Shown piece by piece: positions 1 to 7,678 of a stretch of 25,990 nucleotides of DNA (positions are counted from its first letter, which is position 1; each line of letters starts with the position of its first letter). The notes under the pieces were generated by a model, which did not search any database, was not told the DNA's origin, and was given only the letters and a program-made list of their open reading frames with translations. A program made the position numbers and the translations under genes. The DNA lies in NCBI GenBank assembly GCA_948960675.1, contig CARDPF010000004.1, forward strand, positions 1 through 25,990, written 5' to 3'. The stretch comes from an uncultured Eisenbergiella sp. (GTDB taxonomy: Bacteria; Bacillota; Clostridia; Lachnospirales; Lachnospiraceae).

Positions 1-1
1 A

Positions 2-1729
2 TGCATGGCATGGCTTCTTCCTTTTTTCGCCCTTTACGGCCTCTTACTGGCCATCCTGCCGGTGCGGGAGACGCCCTATGACTGGCAATGGGTGCAAAAT
101 ATCTGCGAAACCGTCAGGGAATCCGTCCTGACGGCCGTCCATGCCCTGCCCTTTGGCAATCCGGAAGATTTTACGGCAGGCTACACGGATTTTTCCCAAG
201 ACGCCTCCCTGCCCGGAAGCATTGAAAAAAGGGACCGGAAAATCATGGACCTGCAGTCTTCCAACAAGTTCTATACCAATCTGTACCTGACAGGGCAGAT
301 TTACGATACCTTTGACGGCAGGACCTGGCGGCAGGAATCGGAGCCCCCTTCCTATGACCGGATTTTGGATACCCTTACCACCCTGCAGGCCTGTAAATCC
401 CGCCGGGAATCTTACTGGACCGATTACCTGCGCCCATCCTCCCTGACTGTCCGGTATCTGGACTTTCGCACCCGCTACCTGTTCGCCCCTTCCAAAACAC
501 AGGCCGTTTCCCAGCAGGGCCGCAGCCTTGCGCCCCGTACACGGCAGGGCCGTTTGGAGTTTGACCGGCCCAAAAGCTATGGAACGGAATACACGCTGGA
601 TTTTTATCAGATGAATACCGGGCAGGACGCTTTTTACCTGCTGCTGGAAGAAAGCGGTTCCCTATCCGCCGACGAATCAAAACGGCTGTCGGACAGCTAT
701 GCCTCTCTGGGCATCGGGGAACTCTCCCCACAAAAACTCTCCGATTACCAGAACTCCATAAAAGAAACGTACGGACAAATCTCCCCACTGCCCACTTCCG
801 TCACCGGCTGGCTCCAAAAAGCCACAAAGGGCTGTGAAACCGACATACAAAAGCTGTGCGCAATTGAACAGGCGCTCTCTTGTTATACCTATCATGCTGC
901 GCCGGGCGTCCTTCCTGCTTCCGTTACGGACGCCGGCTCCTTTCTCGCCTATTTTCTGGGGGAAAGCCGCCAGGGCTACTGCGCCCATTTCGCCAGCGCT
1001 TTCGTGCTGCTTTCCCGGGCACAAGGCATCCCTGCCCGGTATGTGCAGGGATACCTCGTCCCCGCCAAAGGAAAATCCAGCATCACTGTTACCTCCGGCA
1101 TGGCCCATGCCTGGCCCGAGGCATATGTGGTCGGATTTGGCTGGATTCCTTTTGAACCCACTCCCGGCTATGGCCACCTTTGCCATGCCACATGGCAGAT
1201 GAGGCAGCAAACCGCCCAATCCCCTTCCCCCATTGCCGTGCCTGCCGCTCCTGCTGTTTCCCCACAGGCCCCGGTTTTGCCACAGCGAACCCCTCTGCCA
1301 AAAACACAAAAAGCCCCTGCCGTCCTCCCGGCACTTGTACGCCGTTTCGCCACACTGCTGCCTTTTCTTTTCTTCCTTGCCGCCCTGTTTTGGCTGCTGG
1401 AAAAAAAAGCCGCCGCCCTGACATACCAAAAGCTGTCCCCAAAAGAGCAGTTCCTGCGTGAAATGCGCCAATATCTGCGTCTTCTCTCTGCCCTTTCCAA
1501 ACGGCGGGGGGAAAACGAAACCATCGCGCAATTTCGGCAAAAAGCATTGGCCGCCCTGCCGGACGGCCAATGCCTGCAATCTTTGGTTACATATGAAGAA
1601 TTGCTGTATGCGGACAAACTGCCGGACAAAAACGCCCTTCAAAAAATCCGGGAGGAAAAGGAAATCCTTCTGCATGTCCTTAAGCAAAAAAGCAGATGGA
1701 AATATCTCCTGTATTGGCTGCAGGGATAG
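2..1729 (+). CDS. Transglutaminase-like membrane protein (5' partial)
   Basis: The reading frame is open to the left edge, so the N-terminus is missing; the first visible Met (base 5) lies inside a hydrophobic helix (about residues 2-19, numbering from that Met). That would be the last helix of a multi-helix N-terminal region, as in TgpA/DUF3488-type proteins. The outer domain ends in a transglutaminase core: Cys326 in GYCAHF, His368 in MAHAWPEAYV, then GWIPFEPTPG. The third catalytic position carries Glu where many relatives have Asp. A second helix lies near residues 450-470 (LLPFLFFLAALFWLL), followed by a basic cytoplasmic tail of about 100 residues resembling DUF4129. Such proteins are thought to act on peptides or proteins at the cell surface; the substrate is unknown. 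It converges on the next gene with a 29-base gap. Upstream partners, often a MoxR-type ATPase and a DUF58 protein, would lie outside the window. Confidence 0.88.
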   Translation, partial: CMAWLLPFFALYGLLLAILPVRETPYDWQWVQNICETVRESVLTAVHALPFGNPEDFTAGYTDFSQDASLPGSIEKRDRKIMDLQSSNKFYTNLYLTGQIYDTFDGRTWRQESEPPSYDRILDTLTTLQACKSRRESYWTDYLRPSSLTVRYLDFRTRYLFAPSKTQAVSQQGRSLAPRTRQGRLEFDRPKSYGTEYTLDFYQMNTGQDAFYLLLEESGSLSADESKRLSDSYASLGIGELSPQKLSDYQNSIKETYGQISPLPTSVTGWLQKATKGCETDIQKLCAIEQALSCYTYHAAPGVLPASVTDAGSFLAYFLGESRQGYCAHFASAFVLLSRAQGIPARYVQGYLVPAKGKSSITVTSGMAHAWPEAYVVGFGWIPFEPTPGYGHLCHATWQMRQQTAQSPSPIAVPAAPAVSPQAPVLPQRTPLPKTQKAPAVLPALVRRFATLLPFLFFLAALFWLLEKKAAALTYQKLSPKEQFLREMRQYLRLLSALSKRRGENETIAQFRQKALAALPDGQCLQSLVTYEELLYADKLPDKNALQKIREEKEILLHVLKQKSRWKYLLYWLQG

Positions 1730-1758
1730 ACGGGAATAGGAAATGCAACGTATCCCCC

Positions 1759-2229
1759 TCAATCCCTCGAACATTTTTCCGCATCTATGGCAAGCACCAG
1801 CATCAGCGCACAAAGCGCATCCTGCGGATCGCGTACATCAATCACATAGGTGTCCGTCAACCGCAAAAGTTCCTTGGTTACGGCCGCCACCTCCGCCCCA
1901 TAACTGTTTTGAATCCGGTAATCCCATTCCCAAAAATCCCCTTCCACACACCAGCCGTTACAGTCAATATGGTACCGCGGCTTAAAAAGCGTCAGTTCCT
2001 TGCTGATACATCCCACATACCTCTCCCCAAGAAACATCTCAAACTTCGGCAGCCAGGTGAGTACCCGCTCTTTTACCGTTCCCACCTCCCTGCCTGCAGC
2101 GTCAAAAATTTTCAGGCAATGCCCCCAGGACAGCTGCCCCTTCACCACATATACCGTATTCCCTGCCTCGTCATAAATATCATAACTGTCAAACCACGAA
2201 AACAGCCTTTGTTTAAACAGCAACCGCAT
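1759..2229 (-). CDS. LURP-one-related / YxjI-like protein
   Basis: A 156-residue protein starting MRLLFKQRLFSWFDSYDIYDEAG. It has the repeating pattern of the LOR/YxjI (tubby-like) fold: short strand pairs such as NTVYVVKGQLSWGHCLKIFDAAG, then GTVKERVLTWLPKFEMF, then a Trp-rich stretch (WCVEGDFWEWDYRI) and a C-terminal hydrophobic helix (ALCALMLVLAID). No signal peptide or catalytic motif is visible. The start at 2229 is chosen over an in-frame start at 2268 because GGAGGG lies about 10 bases upstream and the predicted -10 box overlaps the longer reading. The role of bacterial members is unclear; a membrane-associated or phospholipid-binding scaffold is only a family-level guess. It is a single-gene unit with its own promoter, convergent with the transglutaminase gene. 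Confidence 0.8.
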   Translation of the reverse strand: MRLLFKQRLFSWFDSYDIYDEAGNTVYVVKGQLSWGHCLKIFDAAGREVGTVKERVLTWLPKFEMFLGERYVGCISKELTLFKPRYHIDCNGWCVEGDFWEWDYRIQNSYGAEVAAVTKELLRLTDTYVIDVRDPQDALCALMLVLAIDAEKCSRD

Positions 2230-2258
2230 ACCCTTGTCCCTCCCCTTCTCTTTTCCCC

Positions 2259-2287
2259 ATTTTATCACAGTGTCCCTGTAAACGCAA
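2259..2287 (-). promoter_or_regulatory. Sigma-A type promoter of the YxjI-like gene
   Basis: Read on the minus strand: -35 TTGCGT (2282-2287), a 17-base spacer and -10 TAAAAT (2259-2264) preceded by TGA, giving an extended -10. The expected start point is near 2252, leaving a leader of about 20 bases carrying the GGAGGG ribosome site. Confidence 0.6.
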
Positions 2288-2480
2288 TGTCATGAACCAG
2301 AGGCAAAACGCCGGGATTGGCGCGCCACCACGCATGAAAGCCAGCTGTTCCGCGCTGGCGCGCTCCACAGCTGCCGCCGGTATTCGCAATCCGGGCTGTC
2401 GCCCTTCTTGCTCATACCGGCTTGCCTGTCCGATGTCTGTGCGTCTGTGCAAGCAAGCTTGCCCATACGCACAGCCGCCG
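2288..2480. other. GC-rich palindrome-rich intergenic block
   Basis: No convincing gene lies here. The block contains several inverted repeats: the 8-base palindrome GGCGCGCC near 2319, CAGCTGT/ACAGCTG around 2341-2375, CCGGGATTG against CAATCCGGG with one mismatch, and the compound hairpin at 2437-2474. Its composition contrasts with the AT-rich operon that begins just to the right. Short frames on the minus strand have no ribosome site and no protein-like character. Confidence 0.5.
2437..2474. repeat. Two-tier hairpin
   Basis: CTGTGCGT (2437-2444) pairs perfectly with ACGCACAG (2467-2474). Inside it, GCAAGC (2449-2454) pairs with GCTTGC (2457-2462) around a 2-base loop, with 4-base bulges on each side. 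No T-run follows on either strand, so it is not a simple terminator. Confidence 0.6.
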
Positions 2481-2530
2481 TCCAGGGCTTTCATAGTAAA
2501 TAGCACTATCTTTTTTAGGCTCTCATTCGT

Positions 2531-2536
2531 TATACT
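2531..2536 (+). promoter_or_regulatory. Possible -10 box for the sigma factor operon
   Basis: TATACT lies 51 bases before the GTG start. The region 17-18 bases upstream (T-rich, 2507-2516) is a poor match to a -35 box, so the promoter could instead depend on the encoded sigma factor or another regulator. Confidence 0.3.
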
Positions 2537-2587
2537 GGATAGGAAGAAAACGCGCGTTGACTTTCCATAACGGGAAAGGAGGATTTT

Positions 2588-3112
2588 GTGGACTTTGATT
2601 TGCTGTTGATACAAAAAATGAAGTGTGGCAATGAAAATGCTTTTGATATATTTGTCCGCAAGCATTATGAAGAAATACTCAAATATTGCAGCCATCATTG
2701 TCCTGATATATCATACGCCGAAGATTTGACACAGGAAACTTTTCTGCATTTTTTTGAAAAATTATCCGATTACCGTCATATAGGGAAAACCAAAAATTAT
2801 TTGTATACCATAGCCGGAAATCTTTGCAGGGATTATTACAAAAAAGCAAAGGAAAGTCTGTTAGAGAAATATCCTGAAGATATGCAAAGCAGTTTATACC
2901 AACCGGAAACAGCGGATATTCTGAACAAAATAGAAATGGAAGCGGCTTTAAAGCATTTGCCGGAGGAATTGCGGGAGGTAATTGTCCTATACTATTTTCA
3001 GGAATTAAAACTTGCAGAAATAGCCGGCATATTACAAATAGGCTTACCTTTGGTAAAGTACCGGCTAAGACAGGCAAAAATACGGTTAGAAAAACTGTTA
3101 AGGGAGGAGTGA
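2588..3112 (+). CDS. ECF-type RNA polymerase sigma factor
   Basis: A 174-residue sigma-70 family protein of ECF size. Region 2 spans about residues 19-86 (AFDIFVRKHYEEILKYC, then DLTQETFLHFFEKL and YLYTIAGNLCRDYYKK). Region 4 spans about 118-170 (LPEELREVIVLYYFQELKLAEIAGILQIGLPLVKYRLRQA split over two helices). No region 3 or extra C-terminal domain is present. The start is GTG, supported by AAAGGAGG seven bases upstream. It is the first gene of a four-gene operon; the next gene starts four bases after its stop. No zinc-type anti-sigma gene is present, so control may come from the membrane protein that follows. The gene is AT-rich, rich in AAA, ATA and TTT codons, unlike the flanking genes. 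It probably drives transcription of its own operon in response to envelope stress or an antibiotic; this is inference. Confidence 0.9.
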   Translation: MDFDLLLIQKMKCGNENAFDIFVRKHYEEILKYCSHHCPDISYAEDLTQETFLHFFEKLSDYRHIGKTKNYLYTIAGNLCRDYYKKAKESLLEKYPEDMQSSLYQPETADILNKIEMEAALKHLPEELREVIVLYYFQELKLAEIAGILQIGLPLVKYRLRQAKIRLEKLLREE

Positions 3113-3116
3113 TTTT

Positions 3117-3881
3117 GTGGATTTAGAAAAAGAGTTAAAGGATTATGGCGGGAGCATAAAAATAGTCCCAAATGAACGGAAGGTTGCAGAAACCATAAGA
3201 AAATCCATGGAAACATACTGCCTCGCCGAACAGGAACGCTTCCTGACCTATAGGGAGTTTTTATGGGCGCAATTACGTCTGATCCGGAAGCGTTGGTGGT
3301 TATTCCAACTTTTATTGCTCACTTTTTTGTGGGCTGTATTGTGGTCCATACAAACCGGACAGTTTGTGCAAAGGATATTGGGGAGCGTTGCTTCCCTGTT
3401 TATTATTCTGATGATTCCGGAGTTATGGAAAAACCAAATCCATCGGTCAATGGAAATTGAAGCGACTGCATATTACTCGTTACGCCAAATATATGCGGCA
3501 AGAATGTTGTTGTTTGGCATTGTGGATATTGTTTTGATTACCTTTTTTTGTACGTCTGCCGCCATGACAACGGATATTTTGTTTTCACAGCTTTTAGTAC
3601 AATTCCTGTTTCCCATGACAGTAACGGCAGCAATCTGTTTTGGGATTTTTTGCAGCAAATATCCATTCAGTGAAACGACAGCCATGATGCTGTGCATTGC
3701 GTGGAGTTCGATATGGCTATTGGTTATTTTGGACGAAAAAATATATGCCGCTATCACATTTCCACTCTGGCTTACTTTTATTGGAGCCGTTTTCGTTTTT
3801 CTGGCATTTGCGATTTATCGAACATTGCACGGTTGCAACAATTATTGGGAGGTAAAATCAGATGAACCTGGTATTAGATAA
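3117..3881 (+). CDS. Six-helix membrane protein, possible anti-sigma or ABC-2 subunit
   Basis: A 254-residue protein with a charged N-terminal cytoplasmic part of about 60 residues, then six hydrophobic segments (about 61-78, 85-103, 129-150, 158-180, 187-205 and 210-234). The start is GTG, with a GGGAGGAG ribosome site overlapping the end of the sigma gene. Its 3' end overlaps the ABC ATPase gene by 20 bases, so the four genes are probably co-translated. I do not recognise the family with certainty. Position and topology fit either a second ABC-2 permease half or a membrane anti-sigma factor whose soluble N-terminus holds the sigma factor. No HxxxCxxC zinc motif of ZAS-type anti-sigma factors is present. 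The same AT-rich codon use continues from the sigma gene. Confidence 0.75.
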   Translation: MDLEKELKDYGGSIKIVPNERKVAETIRKSMETYCLAEQERFLTYREFLWAQLRLIRKRWWLFQLLLLTFLWAVLWSIQTGQFVQRILGSVASLFIILMIPELWKNQIHRSMEIEATAYYSLRQIYAARMLLFGIVDIVLITFFCTSAAMTTDILFSQLLVQFLFPMTVTAAICFGIFCSKYPFSETTAMMLCIAWSSIWLLVILDEKIYAAITFPLWLTFIGAVFVFLAFAIYRTLHGCNNYWEVKSDEPGIR

Positions 3882-4749
3882 TTTGACAAAAAAATTTGGG
3901 GAGTTTGTCTCTGTAGACCATATAAACCTAAACATGACAAATGGGGTATATGGTTTATTGGGTGTAAATGGGGCAGGAAAAACTACGTTAATGAGAATGT
4001 TGTGTACTTTGCTAAAGCCTACCAGCGGGGGTATCTTTTGCGACGGAAAAGATATTTTTAAAATGGACGGCGATTACAGGAATCTATTGGGATACTTGCC
4101 GCAGGATTTTGGCTTTTACCCGGAGTTTACCATAAAAGACTATCTTCTCTATATTGCAACAATCAAAGGAATACGTCCTGTCACCGCCCAAAAAAGGGCG
4201 AAAGAACTCATTGACAAAGTCGGGCTGGCCAAAGTGACAAACAAGAAATTAAAAAAGTTATCCGGCGGAATGAAAAGACGCGTCGGAATTGCGCAGGCAA
4301 TATTAAACAATCCGCAGATTTTGATACTTGATGAGCCGACAGCCGGACTTGACCCCAACGAAAGAATACGTTTTCGGAATCTCATCAGTGAACTTTCAGA
4401 AGAACGCTTAGTATTGCTGTCCACCCATATTGTTTCTGATATCGAGTATGTCGCCAACGAGATATTGATGATGAAAGACGGTGCGATCGTAAACCAGGGA
4501 ACATTAGATGAGATTGTAGGCACTATGCCGGAAAAGGTTTGGAATTGTATTGTTCCGCAGCAGTCAGTGTCTGCCATCACAAAAAAATATAAAGTTTCCA
4601 ATATGAAATCCGAAAATCATGGCGTGGATTTACGGATTATTTCAGCAGAAAAGCCATACGAAACAGCCATATGTGTGCGTCCATCCCTTGAAGATGTGTT
4701 TTTATACTATTTTGGAGAAAAGGTTGGTGATCATAATGACTTACTTTGA
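3862..4749 (+). CDS. ABC transporter ATP-binding protein
   Basis: A 295-residue ATPase with all core motifs in order: Walker A GVNGAGKTT (34-42), Q-loop Gln81 (GYLPQDFG), signature LSGGMKRR (133-140), Walker B ILILDEP (153-159), D-loop AGLDP and switch His189 (LLSTHIVSD). The C-terminal 70 residues form the usual accessory part of ABC-2 exporters. The start ATG follows GGGAGGT and overlaps the upstream gene by 20 bases. The 3' end overlaps the permease gene by 14 bases. It would energise export by the permease at 4736-5962. The closest general resemblance is to the CcmA/BcrA type of export ATPases; the substrate cannot be read from the sequence. Linkage to a sigma factor suggests antimicrobial peptide resistance or another envelope function (inference). 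Confidence 0.93.
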   Translation: MNLVLDNLTKKFGEFVSVDHINLNMTNGVYGLLGVNGAGKTTLMRMLCTLLKPTSGGIFCDGKDIFKMDGDYRNLLGYLPQDFGFYPEFTIKDYLLYIATIKGIRPVTAQKRAKELIDKVGLAKVTNKKLKKLSGGMKRRVGIAQAILNNPQILILDEPTAGLDPNERIRFRNLISELSEERLVLLSTHIVSDIEYVANEILMMKDGAIVNQGTLDEIVGTMPEKVWNCIVPQQSVSAITKKYKVSNMKSENHGVDLRIISAEKPYETAICVRPSLEDVFLYYFGEKVGDHNDLL

Positions 4750-5962
4750 ACTTAAAAAAATTTTTTCAAAACCTGTAAATAAAATCGTGGTGATACTATT
4801 GGCAATCTCATTCTGTGTTGTCAGCTATCTTTCGATTGCATATGTGGGCTATGTAGATGAAAATGGGGAAACAACAACCGGTATCGCAGCAGCATCGGCA
4901 TTGCGGAAAGCAAAGAACGGATGGGCCGGATATATTACGGAGGATGTGCTGCGAAAAGTGCTGGAAGAAAATGCACGCATTAACAATTCCGAAGAATATC
5001 TTTCCACAGATGTGATGGAGAACAATAAGGCATATTCAAAAAAGCAAGGTTTCTCCGACATAAGGGAAATGATCAATTGGGCGTTCTGCGGTTTTCAGGA
5101 TTATAACTATTATCGGGCGGACAGTGTTACACAGGAAGAAATAGGTTTGTTTTATGATAAGCGGACAGCAAACCTGGCCGAGTGGATAAATGCAGACGAA
5201 CAGGAAAACCGCTATTCAAAACAAGAGCGGCAATTCTTAATCAACCAATATGAGAAACTTGAAACGCCTTATTATTATGCATATGCAGACGGGTGGGATG
5301 CATTATTGGAATATGCCCCTACCATGATCATGCTGATCGTTTTAATCACAGTTTTTCTGGTATCCGGCATATTCTCGGATGAAACCCAGTTAAAGGCAGA
5401 TTCGGTTTTTTTCTCTGCCAGATTAGGCAGGAGCAAAGCGATTGCCGCTAAAATAAAAGCGGGATTTATCGTGGTTACGTTCGTTTACTGGGCAATTATA
5501 TTCCTGTATTCGGGAATTGTATTAGCGGTGCTTGGAACCGGCGGGGCAAACCTGGCGATTCAAACCGGTTTTGCAAACTGGAAAAGTTTTTATAACATTA
5601 CTTACCTGCAGGATTATCTGTTGACCGTTTTGGGTGGGTATTTAGGAAACCTGTTTATCCTGTTTCTCTCCATGCTTGTATCCGCAGTAACCCACGCAAA
5701 AGCGCTGGCGGTAACAATCCCTTTTATTTTACTATTTATTCCCTCATTTTTGAGCGGAATATCTGTTTTATCGGAAGTATTAGGACTTCTTCCAGACCAA
5801 CTACTGCAAGTACGCACTGCGATAAAAACATTCAATTTATACCAAATTGGGACAAAAGTACTCGGTGCTGTTCCGATTCTTTTTGTAATGTACTTTGTTC
5901 TTTTTTGTGCGCTTTTGCCCATTCTGTATCAGGTTTACCAAAAAACCGAGATAAAGCAGTAA
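4736..5962 (+). CDS. ABC-2 type transporter permease
   Basis: A 408-residue membrane protein. One helix at about residues 16-36 (VVILLAISFCVVSYLSIAYV) is followed by a large, Tyr- and Glu-rich extracytoplasmic domain (about 40-190). Five or more helices follow in the C-terminal half (for example MIMLIVLITVFLVSGIF and LFVMYFVLFCALLPILY). This layout, one helix, large loop, then five helices, is typical of ABC-2 exporter permeases. The start at 4736 is chosen because GGTTGGTGATCATA precedes it and the frame upstream only overlaps the ATPase coding sequence. It overlaps the ATPase gene by 14 bases and is the last gene of the sigma factor operon. A GC-rich inverted repeat follows immediately. Confidence 0.85.
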   Translation: MTYFELKKIFSKPVNKIVVILLAISFCVVSYLSIAYVGYVDENGETTTGIAAASALRKAKNGWAGYITEDVLRKVLEENARINNSEEYLSTDVMENNKAYSKKQGFSDIREMINWAFCGFQDYNYYRADSVTQEEIGLFYDKRTANLAEWINADEQENRYSKQERQFLINQYEKLETPYYYAYADGWDALLEYAPTMIMLIVLITVFLVSGIFSDETQLKADSVFFSARLGRSKAIAAKIKAGFIVVTFVYWAIIFLYSGIVLAVLGTGGANLAIQTGFANWKSFYNITYLQDYLLTVLGGYLGNLFILFLSMLVSAVTHAKALAVTIPFILLFIPSFLSGISVLSEVLGLLPDQLLQVRTAIKTFNLYQIGTKVLGAVPILFVMYFVLFCALLPILYQVYQKTEIKQ

Positions 5963-5965
5963 CGC

Positions 5966-6100
5966 CAGTTAAGCCACGGGCTTTGGAAGGCGTGCCGGCG
6001 GACAGGGAAGGCGGATCCTTTTGCAGGCCGGACACCCCTGCCGGCACGCCCCCCAGGCCCATTGCTTAACTAAGTGACATTGCCCGTGAACAGTAACTTT
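5966..6100. repeat. Intergenic inverted repeat, copy 1
   Basis: Between two convergent genes. AGTTAAGC (5968-5975) pairs with GCTTAACT near 6065-6072. Inside it GGCGTGCCGGC (near 5990-6000) pairs with GCCGGCACGCC (near 6040-6050), with further matches between (GGGC, TGG), so each imperfect arm is about 32 bases. The right flank (TGACATTGCCCGTGAACAGTAACTT) resembles the flanks of the copies at 13246-13603 and 25840-25990. It may also end transcription from both sides. Confidence 0.75.
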
Positions 6101-6103
6101 TAA

Positions 6104-7654
6104 TCAAAGTTTATCGGTAAAGGTGTCCATTCCGAACCCAAGCCGAAAATCCAGAACCGGACAGGCAGCAAGAACCGCAGGGGTCGCTGTATCCGTAAAG
6201 CGCATGACCGACTTATCCTCTTTCCGATACGGTCTCCACTCCGGCAAGGGATTCCCATTGTAGTCCGTGCCGTTGGGATCCAGATTTTTTACAAAATTTG
6301 TCCAGTAGGAAGTGACCTGACGGGCGAGGTCATAGTGCTTTCCGGCAAAAGGCCGCCAGCTGTTGCCAAGGGAGTCGAACATAAACCACAGTTCCGACCC
6401 GTGGAAGGAGCCCGCGCTATCCCCGGGAATGTCATGGTCAAAAATACAGTAGTATACGCGCTGTCCTGCGGCGGAGCGCAGTTCGCAAAAAGCCCTGGTT
6501 CCGCCCAAAAAGGTGTTGAATGCATCCCCCGCCGTCAGGGCGTCCGCCCCTGCGTCATCGGTCACATTGGCAAGTCTCATGAAATCTTCTTTTTTATCGC
6601 CGTATTTTTCCGCCCTCTTTAGGTACGCCTCATAGTCCATGCAGCCCTTGATAAACGGATTCTGTGTCTCCCCCTGACAAATGCTTACCATCAGCGGAAT
6701 ATCGGCAACCCGGTTATTATAATACGCGCCCGGGGCGGACTCTTGTACAAATTTGCCGTCCACACACAGGCCAAAGGTATACCGTTCCGTTTTGGACGCC
6801 TCGTCCAGCCGGCGCATCAGTTCATATGCATCCACCTTTTCGGCCTCCTCCAGACTATTTATCCCGATGGTCCGCAAAAAGGCAGCGCCATACTCTTCGG
6901 CCTCCTTCAGGGAAGGGATATACGCCATGGGTTTATCCTCATCCCCAAACATCATGGAAACCCCTGATTGGATAATTGCGCCTTTGATGAGGTTTTTGTT
7001 GCAAGGGCTGCATATCTGTGCCTGCACGCTGCGCGCCCCGGCGCTCTGCCCACAGATCACGATCCTCTCAGGATCCCCGCCGAAAGCCCTGATATTGTCA
7101 TAGATCCAGTGAATTGCCATGGACTGATCCTGCATACCGAAATTGGAAACCACCTCTCCTACAGGAGTCCGCGCCGTAATTTCGGGATGGGCCAAAAAGC
7201 CGAACAATCCCAGCCGGTAGCTGACCATCACGACAATCACGCCCCGGCGCGCCACACGCTCCGGATCAAATTCCACCTCATAGCTATACCCGTCCTGCAG
7301 CCCGCCGCCATGGATGTACACAAATACCGGAATATTATCCTGCTCTGTCCGGGCAGGCGTAAAAATGTTCAGGTACAGACAATCCTCGCTCATCCCGTAC
7401 TCCGCCGCCGTGGGATGCAGTTCCTTTGTATAAAAGTCCTCGTCCAGCCCCGGGTGCACCCGCATCATGGCCATATCCGCATATTCATAACACTTTTTCA
7501 CGCCTTCCCAGTCCGGGGCAGGCTGCGGGGCACGCCAGCGAAGCCGCCCTATAGGGGGCGCTGCATAGGGCACGCCCCGAAATACCGTGATGCGGGGATC
7601 CTTTCCCACCAGACCCTGCAACATTCCGTTCTTCACCTGTACTTTTCTTAACAT
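6104..7654 (-). CDS. Type-B carboxylesterase (COesterase family)
   Basis: A 516-residue cytoplasmic alpha/beta hydrolase without signal peptide. Family marks are in order: RGVPYAAPPIGRLRW (26-40), SEDCLYLNIFTP (89-100), oxyanion loop HGGG (115-118), RLGLFGFL (147-154), nucleophile Ser204 in GQSAGA, likely acid Glu329 (QGET) and His418 in SFHGSELWFMFD. The length matches pNB-esterase-type enzymes. It hydrolyses carboxylic esters; feruloyl, acetyl or other plant ester groups are plausible given the GH51 and GH93-like genes nearby. It is the last gene of a four-gene operon, 24 bases after the alpha/beta hydrolase at 7679-8671. It is a clear paralogue of the esterase at 13608-15164, with most of the first 230 residues identical. 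Repeat copy 1 begins a few bases after its stop codon. Confidence 0.92.
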   Translation of the reverse strand: MLRKVQVKNGMLQGLVGKDPRITVFRGVPYAAPPIGRLRWRAPQPAPDWEGVKKCYEYADMAMMRVHPGLDEDFYTKELHPTAAEYGMSEDCLYLNIFTPARTEQDNIPVFVYIHGGGLQDGYSYEVEFDPERVARRGVIVVMVSYRLGLFGFLAHPEITARTPVGEVVSNFGMQDQSMAIHWIYDNIRAFGGDPERIVICGQSAGARSVQAQICSPCNKNLIKGAIIQSGVSMMFGDEDKPMAYIPSLKEAEEYGAAFLRTIGINSLEEAEKVDAYELMRRLDEASKTERYTFGLCVDGKFVQESAPGAYYNNRVADIPLMVSICQGETQNPFIKGCMDYEAYLKRAEKYGDKKEDFMRLANVTDDAGADALTAGDAFNTFLGGTRAFCELRSAAGQRVYYCIFDHDIPGDSAGSFHGSELWFMFDSLGNSWRPFAGKHYDLARQVTSYWTNFVKNLDPNGTDYNGNPLPEWRPYRKEDKSVMRFTDTATPAVLAACPVLDFRLGFGMDTFTDKL

Positions 7655-7678
7655 CCCATTCCTCCGTCTTTTCGTTTT

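Noticed and set aside
677..1813. A 378-codon open frame on the minus strand
   Set aside because: It is antisense to the transglutaminase gene and is Gly/Arg/Phe-rich with no domain signature.
2213..2698. Open frames on the minus strand in and beyond the 2288-2480 block
   Set aside because: They cross a promoter, hairpins and the start of the sigma gene, lack a ribosome site and read as low-quality protein.
4619..4735. Longer N-terminus for the ABC-2 permease
   Set aside because: It would overlap the ATPase gene by 130 bases, while the ATG at 4736 begins a normal permease N-terminus.
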